A stretch of 64,000 nt of DNA from Blastomussa wellsi (Eukaryota > Cnidaria > Anthozoa > Scleractinia > Plerogyridae), in contig OX393566.1 of NCBI GenBank assembly GCA_947652115.1, positions 13,498,651-13,562,650 of the forward strand, read 5' to 3'. Under the pieces are notes generated by a model, which was not told the DNA's origin, ran no database searches, and saw only the letters and a program-made list of their open reading frames with translations. A program made the position numbers and the translations under genes. Of the stretch, positions 60,601-64,000 are shown one piece after another. The stretch's first letter is position 1. Each line of letters opens with the position of its first letter.

Positions 60601-61198
60601 AGTGAGTAGTTTGAAATCTCAGTTAGTCTCAATCAAGCTTTCATCAGAGGAGGAACTACGCAACACCAGGACAAAGTTAAAACAAGATGAAATTACAAGG
60701 TCTAGGCAATATGATGAACATATTGCTCAGATCCAGCACTCACAGAGTGAACTTCAAATTCAGAACACAAAACAGTTGGCACAAATCACAGATTTGCAGT
60801 CACAACTGAATACTGCAAACAGAGACAGTGAAATGTTAAAGGCGCAAGTGGAAAGTCTAAAGCAACAACTGGAACGCAAGGATGCAGACTACAGAAATGA
60901 AGTGAATCGATCAAGACTTGAACTTGATTCAGAAAGAAAAACCCAAGCTGAGTTACGAGATAGAATTTCAGATTTGGAAGAAAAGATGTCTCAAATGTCC
61001 AGGCGACACAAGGAGGTCATGTCCATCAAAGACAATGAATTAGAACTATTAAATGAACAGCTTAGGTGCAAAGAAAATGACATCAAAAAAATTCATGACG
61101 AAGAGTTAAAGAGAGCTGAACTTCTTGAGAAAGCCATATTTAGTTATGTATCTAGCACCAAAAACGCTTCACGTCCAAGCTCTCCTTACCGATCCTAG
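53980..61198 (+). CDS. LRRC45: LRRC45, leucine-rich repeat protein of the centrosome
   Basis: Exons 53980-54646, 59556-59704 and 60026-61198 join in phase to 662 residues, close to the roughly 670 of vertebrate LRRC45. The N-terminus MEEFHKRYTRICRENHLYPL, then four to five ribonuclease-inhibitor-type LRRs (LKGNNIRSGAAEVLG, LDLRNNQITHEGA, LDLRWNNIGLLGG), match the family closely. The second exon gives GNNIPQDI and the start of the coil. The third is a long Glu/Lys/Gln-rich coiled coil ending AIFSYVSSTKNASRPSSPYR. LRRC45 is known as a centrosome linker and basal-body appendage protein needed for cohesion and ciliogenesis. The start was chosen for family match; an upstream in-frame TTG has no support. 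Intron 1 (4.9 kb) contains a DIRS-like element. Confidence 0.95.
54889..54975 (+). repeat. 87-bp inverted repeat, left arm
   Basis: Exact reverse complement of 55066-55152; starts aattgtaaaattaaacgaaa, ends gctaaggagtcaggtg. Confidence 0.92.
55066..55152 (-). repeat. 87-bp inverted repeat, right arm
   Basis: Perfect complement of 54889-54975 with a 90-bp spacer. Just right of it (55150-55193) a diverged direct copy of the left arm's inner part follows (attctacttcgtcattggtc), so the element end has three related pieces. Confidence 0.92.
55356..56585 (-). CDS. DIRS-like tyrosine recombinase
   Basis: 409 codons open, overlapping the RT ORF by 430 bp. The first methionine is arbitrary. N-terminal core-binding region: SWRSGTTTQYRIYHKKWESF. 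Catalytic domain: Arg in LLSGQRVQTLKALTL, HxxR in YKAHSTRAAATSAA and the nucleophile Tyr in STFARFYNKP. All are retained, so the enzyme could be active. It integrates circular cDNA without target duplication in this family. Confidence 0.85.
   Translation of the reverse strand: MEAICALYVPSIFSYQQSIAKDSMGEGSRNYHCSKMANPNMVACLDENADRQSSTTTLQKEVAVSPKQPRNDSPSVSKTGAADVSLVWRSLESQGISTEASRIILQSWRSGTTTQYRIYHKKWESFCSRRNINPLQATLQDGINFLGELFTTGVGYSCINTARSALSSLIVLPGGVHFGSHPLVTRFVKGAFETRPSLPRYKEIWDVNSVLKVLATWNLGVELSLRDMSWKLTMLLALLSGQRVQTLKALTLTSMALTADKCVFTIDTPLKTTRPGKHLGRIEFLAYEPDKNLCVVRHLQAYIDRTSQLRGEADQLLIGHQKPHKPVSTNTIARWLKNVMTKAGIDTSVYKAHSTRAAATSAAKEKLVPIDTILSTAGWSSESTFARFYNKPIQDTAKNFGHELLHNSC
56156..58666 (-). 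CDS. DIRS-like reverse transcriptase-RNase H polyprotein
   Basis: Apart from the gap, open from 58666 to a stop at 56156. RT motifs: VRPKKDGSSHRMILNLKNLN, VDLKDAYYSVPIA (motif A Asp), FTCFPNGLAFCPRKFTKLM and SPYIDDSYLQGGS (motif C, YIDD). RNase H: VVMTTDASSTGWGCALND (Asp) and INYLELLAIYLALKSF (Glu), then VKVMVDNMTALSDVNHMG (Asp). The catalytic residues are all present. The N-terminal part is unknown because 200 Ns fall inside, and the frame across them is not meaningful. Confidence 0.85.
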   Translation of the reverse strand: MFQEYLKEKKTTEPKREKSVFAXXXXXXXXXXXXXXXXXXXXXXXXXXXXXXXXXXXXXXXXXXXXXXXXXXXXXXXXXXXXXXXXXXXXTETEPAFFRQGPLPVQVETTEKLEEKGGNQQKINTDDDIMPKLQLLQVNQFEGFIPTLIAYLVEQISCFKSGRLAKFVHCWQKITSDTEILQMVSGQYIEFDTKPCQTHTPTMKCFSAAENAIISKEVTSLLKKAVIVKTRHEPGEFISSVFVRPKKDGSSHRMILNLKNLNKHVQYNHFKMDTLQSVISLITPNCYMASVDLKDAYYSVPIAVAHQKYLKFEWAGKLYQFTCFPNGLAFCPRKFTKLMKPAYAVLRQLGHINSPYIDDSYLQGGSYEECLANVLDTVKMFLSLGFILHPQKSIFTPTQKLVFLGFVLDSVQMKIYLTNEKIDKLQSVCTKLIKAPKTTIREVSRALGYMVSSFPGVMFGPLYFRQLEREKTLALRYSKGDYDAFMKVSEKACKELMWWNTHLEASYNVISHGEPSVVMTTDASSTGWGCALNDTSTGGHWTPEEARNHINYLELLAIYLALKSFSSILNGQHVKVMVDNMTALSDVNHMGTSSSEKRNDLAKEIWLWCAERNIWLTAVHIPGIENVEADKQSRQSHSQLEWTLDRTIFRDCLNVVKVVPNIDLFASRLNHQLQPYVSWHPDPGAVAVDAFHLSWKQYVPYMFPPFSLISRVLQKIQWERVQGIIIVPKWPTQTWWPVLMRMLIDNPVLLPCRKRLLFLPSSPEMIHPLYPKLELLMCHLSGDLLKAKEFRQKLQGSSCSPGDQAPQLSTEFTTRSGNHSAVDGTLIPFRPLYRMV
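58399..58598. other. Assembly gap, 200 N
   Basis: Exactly 200 unknown bases, probably a placeholder length. It falls in the N-terminal part of the DIRS-like polyprotein. Confidence 0.99.
58854..58928. repeat. Inverted repeat near DIRS-like 5' end
   Basis: cagaatagggattgagactt..cagtg pairs with cactgacgtctcaatccctattct, 24-25 bp with one mismatch and about 20 bp between. Confidence 0.75.
59251..59364. mobile_element. Palindromic fold-back element
   Basis: Nearly perfect palindrome with arms of about 57 bp and no loop, centred near 59307 (cagcc-ttgg-ctg); arms contain gtgatat..gaattatcaa and gggcgagg. It lies about 190 bp before LRRC45 exon 2. Confidence 0.85.
59556..59704 (+). CDS. LRRC45: LRRC45 exon 2
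   Basis: Acceptor cttgtgtag, donor gtttgt. Two bases complete Gly, then NNIPQDIVHALSVAIQQNSD, and the beginning of the coiled coil. Confidence 0.93.
60026..61198 (+). CDS. LRRC45: LRRC45 exon 3 (coiled coil)
   Basis: Acceptor cttcatag, starts VTNLKEEIDQQR in phase 0, 390 codons of almost continuous heptad coiled coil, stop TAG at 61196-61198. Confidence 0.95.
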   Translation: MTNLKEEIDQQRCSQEQLSRSTQIKIDHLKSTLEERKAAFDSLSAKLSSAESELLLSRKMYSEQKVVVNKLTLELQEERENKAAMELQQRKSMNEVLEKNHELENMISTLERRNKSFENKIHTLGKDIESMENQFAEKAKASDTKFQEELQNTETRLQKEVNNLHQKAVEYREATKEKIARLEEERNSFEEEVSSLKSQLVSIKLSSEEELRNTRTKLKQDEITRSRQYDEHIAQIQHSQSELQIQNTKQLAQITDLQSQLNTANRDSEMLKAQVESLKQQLERKDADYRNEVNRSRLELDSERKTQAELRDRISDLEEKMSQMSRRHKEVMSIKDNELELLNEQLRCKENDIKKIHDEELKRAELLEKAIFSYVSSTKNASRPSSPYRS

Positions 61199-61289
61199 TG
61201 AATTGCAGGTCATGGTCATTTTCAACAATCTCTGATAGAAATACAGTATTTAGTGTGATGTAGGTGTGTACATATATTATTTATTTTGC

Positions 61290-61295
61290 AATAAA
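61290..61295 (+). terminator. Polyadenylation signal of LRRC45
   Basis: AATAAA 92 bp after the stop codon. Confidence 0.6.
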
Positions 61296-61299
61296 AGAG

Positions 61300-62189
61300 C
61301 ACTGCAGTCTTAATTTTAAAAAGCAGAATTAACTTAAGGAGAATAGTGTTATAACATTAACATTGCATAATTAGTTTATACACCGAGTGTGGTAAAGAAC
61401 TGTAGTTCTCAAATATTGAAATTTAATATTTATTTGTTAGGAGTGTTGAAAAGGTTCCTTTACCCAAGTTTAAATAAATCTGATGAACATTCACATAGGC
61501 CAATATTTTCTTTATGTAAGATGCAGGGAGTGGAGTCCAATTCAGTCTGGTGGTTAATGTATGTTCAGCACGCAAACCTAAAATTAAATGGTGTTGAACT
61601 GAGGGTGACAGACAGTATTTGGCTGTTCCCAATGCAGTCATTTGTAGTCCATCTCAATCTTCGCCATCCTTGTTCCTTTATGGTCGAGCGCCATCTGTTT
61701 GGGGTTTTTCTTCCTTTGTAAACAATTATTTTTAAGTTTTCTGCATTTTGAAGGTAATTTGGTTTGTCGTAAAAATGACCCAACATATCATGACAGAGCT
61801 CCTTTAATCATGCTTTGAACAACCTGGCCTTGATTGACAGATCGAGAGGCATTGAGAGTAAGAATAAAACACAAATAGCCCCATCCAGTGTTCAAACGCA
61901 TACAGCTTGATCACCACACTCAAACTGCTCCAACAATTTGAGAGCGGGTCATGTAAAGGTATGGAAAGGTAAAGTGTACATACAAGCCTCAACCTTGCTA
62001 GTTGTCCATCAGATCAGAGTTTCCCAGTTCCTTAGAATGAAGCGACTAGGAGTATTTCTACTCCCCACTAGATGGTATACTAGTCCATCGCAGGGTTACC
62101 CCACAGCATTATTTCACTAGTACCCATTTATGCACCTTTTTATTTTATTTTATTATTATTTTTTGCCACAAACAAAAATAGAGGTATTT
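61300..62189. other. Intergenic, nothing coding recognised
   Basis: Unique-looking AT-rich sequence. 62000-62105 has words (actagtccatcgcagggtta) that look like dispersed repeat, class unknown. Confidence 0.4.
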
Positions 62190-62304
62190 AACAATTATTC
62201 CATGAGCCCGCGTTGGATATGAAGTGATAAAATAACCAACGAGCGCGTAGCGCGAGTTGGTTATAATCACTTCATATCCAACAAGGGCGAATGGAATAAT
62301 TGTT
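62190..62304. mobile_element. Palindromic fold-back element
   Basis: Arms aacaattattccat and gttggatatgaagtgat repeat in inverse order around a gcgcgtagcgcg centre; total 115 bp. Confidence 0.85.
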
Positions 62305-62402
62305 TTAGTAAATTCTCAAACCAGGTTTTGCCGCCGATTTTTATTTCCACAATTTTACAAAGCGTAAAATAAAAACTTGGCGCACTATTTTCCATATGAC
62401 GT

Positions 62403-62436
62403 AAAACTCCGACTATTGGCTCATAGTCGGAGTTTT
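62403..62436. repeat. Short hairpin
   Basis: aaactccgacta and tagtcggagttt, 12-bp arms, 8-10 bp loop. Confidence 0.75.
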
Positions 62437-62549
62437 TTAGCCAATCAAAAAGCTAGAAATGCAATAGTCGGAGCTGAGAATATACTAAAATACAATAGAT
62501 AATAAACAAAAACAACTCAATACACAAGATAACAATCTAGCACATACTG

Positions 62550-63049
62550 CTCCTCTATTTTCCAAACTGAAAATTGTAGACATCTTCCAAATCAATATCC
62601 TCGATACTGCTAAATTCATGTTCCGCTACCACAATAATTTGCTGCCTCCACTTTTCCTCAATCTGTTTATGACAAACAGTCAAGTCCATAGATATGACAC
62701 AACAACAGCCGGAAATTATCGCGTGCATTCCTGTCGCAAGAACATCAAGAAATTCACAATTCTTTACCAAGGACCTAGGATCTGGAACTGTCTTCCTGCA
62801 GCTATTACCAATTTGTCAAGCTTTTCTACCTTTATGAACAAAGTGCTAGAGTTTTTATTAAAATAGTTTCTGAGTTAGTTTCTGCCGCACTCCCTCGCAG
62901 CCCTTATCTCGCTTAATATTGTGATGTCGAGGTGGCCTCTCCTATAAGCCAGGTGGTTTCCTGAGGTCTCCTCGCCTAACAACCTGCTGTATTTCTAAAT
63001 TTGTTATTCGCATAAAGGCAAATAAATGATGACGATGATGATGATGATA
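62550..63049 (+). mobile_element. LINE 3' end (CR1/Jockey-like)
   Basis: Reads RYHNNLLPPLFLNLFMTNSQ, then YRVHSCRKNIKKFTILYQGP and RIWNCLPAAITNLSSFSTF, the conserved C-terminal end of CR1/Jockey-type LINE ORF2. 3' UTR, then a GAT microsatellite at 63026-63048. Severely 5' truncated. Confidence 0.75.
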
Positions 63050-63169
63050 AATACAAAACCACAACATATTAAAGGCATAAAGCAAAATGGCGAGGGAACC
63101 TAATAAAAAACCACGGGCTTGTAGGTTTAGGTTCCCTCACAATAAACACCAGATGACTGATTTATATAA

Positions 63170-63300
63170 TTTATGACAAGCCTATCTCCACCTGGGTGGA
63201 GAGAGGCACTTTGAGAGTATAGTGTCTTGCCTAAGAACAACACAGTGCCCCGGCCAGGAGTCTGGAGTCAGTACACTTGCCATTTGGGGCATTACTGCAC
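63170..63300. repeat. Probable dispersed repeat
   Basis: ggtggagagaggcactttga and gtgtcttgcctaagaacaac resemble a repeat common in cnidarian and other invertebrate genomes. Recognition is from memory only; no second copy exists in the window. Confidence 0.35.
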
Positions 63301-63614
63301 CTTTCAATAACATGTGAACTCTGCTCAGTCAAGAGCTACCTCGCAGGAATCGGAAGTTCCAAAGGTAGGGTCCCTGGTTAAATTGTTATAATTTGGTAGA
63401 TTTTCAATTGATTTTTTTTATTGGTCCTTTTACTTTTCTGACTGTTATCATAGGCTTGAGAAACCAAGGGTTTGAGAAAACAGGATTCAACTGTGTGTGG
63501 TTTACAGTTTTATGCACCAGTGTGCACTACAAACCCACAGATTCTCATAGCTATTTGTTGCATTCATCTTCACATCCATCACATGTCAAGAATTCCATTC
63601 CTTATTCTCAGTGA

Positions 63615-64000
63615 TTTTCCTTAAAATCAGAGGAAATGTGCAATACCTTCGACAAACGCGGATATCCTGCTTCTGTTGTTCAAGCGGGCCATCATCGCGC
63701 CCAACAATATGATCGACAGTCAGCACTACAAACGTCACAGAGAGAAAACGATAGAATTCCATTCACCCTCACATTTCACCCTCACAACCACGCAGTAAAA
63801 TCCATCATTCTCAAAAACTTTAAATTACTTCAAAATGATCCCGACACTGGTAGAATCTTTTCGCAACCTCCATTAATTTCATTCAAACGCGACAAAAACA
63901 TAGGTAACTTTTTAGTCAGAAGTGCATTCCAAACAAGTGATCAACCCGGAACTTTTAAATGCGCTCGGGCACGATGCATAACATGCCCTTTTATTCACAA
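63615..64000 (+). CDS. Penelope-like element fragment (RT C-terminus leading to GIY-YIG), 3' partial
   Basis: Open from 63615 to the window end. KRGYPASVVQ, then IPFTLTFHPHNHAVKSIILK, PLISFKRDKNIGNFLVRSAF and GTFKCARARCITCPFI. The last segment (RD.N..D.LVRS, then C..C..CPF) is the conserved linker between RT and GIY-YIG endonuclease of Penelope-like retroelements. The start is not visible and the endonuclease itself is beyond the window. Confidence 0.8.

Overview
This looks like nuclear DNA from a marine invertebrate, most likely an anthozoan cnidarian such as a coral or sea anemone. The evidence is AT-rich sequence, GT-AG introns, three metazoan-type split genes, and a dense mix of LINEs, Ty3/Gypsy, DIRS-like and Penelope-like retroelements, a tRNA-derived SINE and many small fold-back elements. 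The species cannot be fixed from the sequence. Exon joins were worked out by hand from splice sites and reading phase.

Layout. (1) 1239-45019, + strand: a 5'-partial aldo-keto reductase gene of the L-galactose dehydrogenase type, nine exons visible, only 944 coding bases spread over 44 kb. Its introns hold most of the repeats. Intron 1 has a tyrosine-recombinase retroelement relic and an L1-like LINE with a 15-bp target-site duplication. Intron 3 has an RTE-type LINE and a Gypsy element that was itself hit by two MITEs and a SINE. Intron 4 is filled by a 14.9-kb satellite of a 29-bp monomer. Intron 5 has one LINE inserted into another. Introns 6 and 7 hold MITEs and a degenerate minisatellite. 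(2) 45020-48557: intergenic, with Penelope-like and fold-back pieces. (3) 48558-53593, - strand: a five-exon gene for a 306-residue protein I do not recognise. (4) 53980-61198, + strand: LRRC45, a centrosome/basal-body protein, three exons, 662 residues. Its first intron carries a DIRS-like element broken by a 200-base assembly gap. (5) 61199-64000: a LINE 3' end and the start of a Penelope-like endonuclease ORF that runs off the window.

How the genes relate. The unknown gene and LRRC45 are head to head with 386 bp between start codons. That gap holds a 14-bp sequence close to the RFX-factor X-box, which suggests, without proving, a shared ciliary promoter. The aldo-keto reductase is an independent gene, notable because its catalytic tetrad is split over four exons and its reading frame survives a very large repeat load.

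The most unusual structure is the intronic satellite. Its monomer has no stop codon in any of the three reverse frames, so the minus strand is open for kilobases in all frames. It also has a second level of order, with blocks of about 2.8-3.5 kb repeated about four times.
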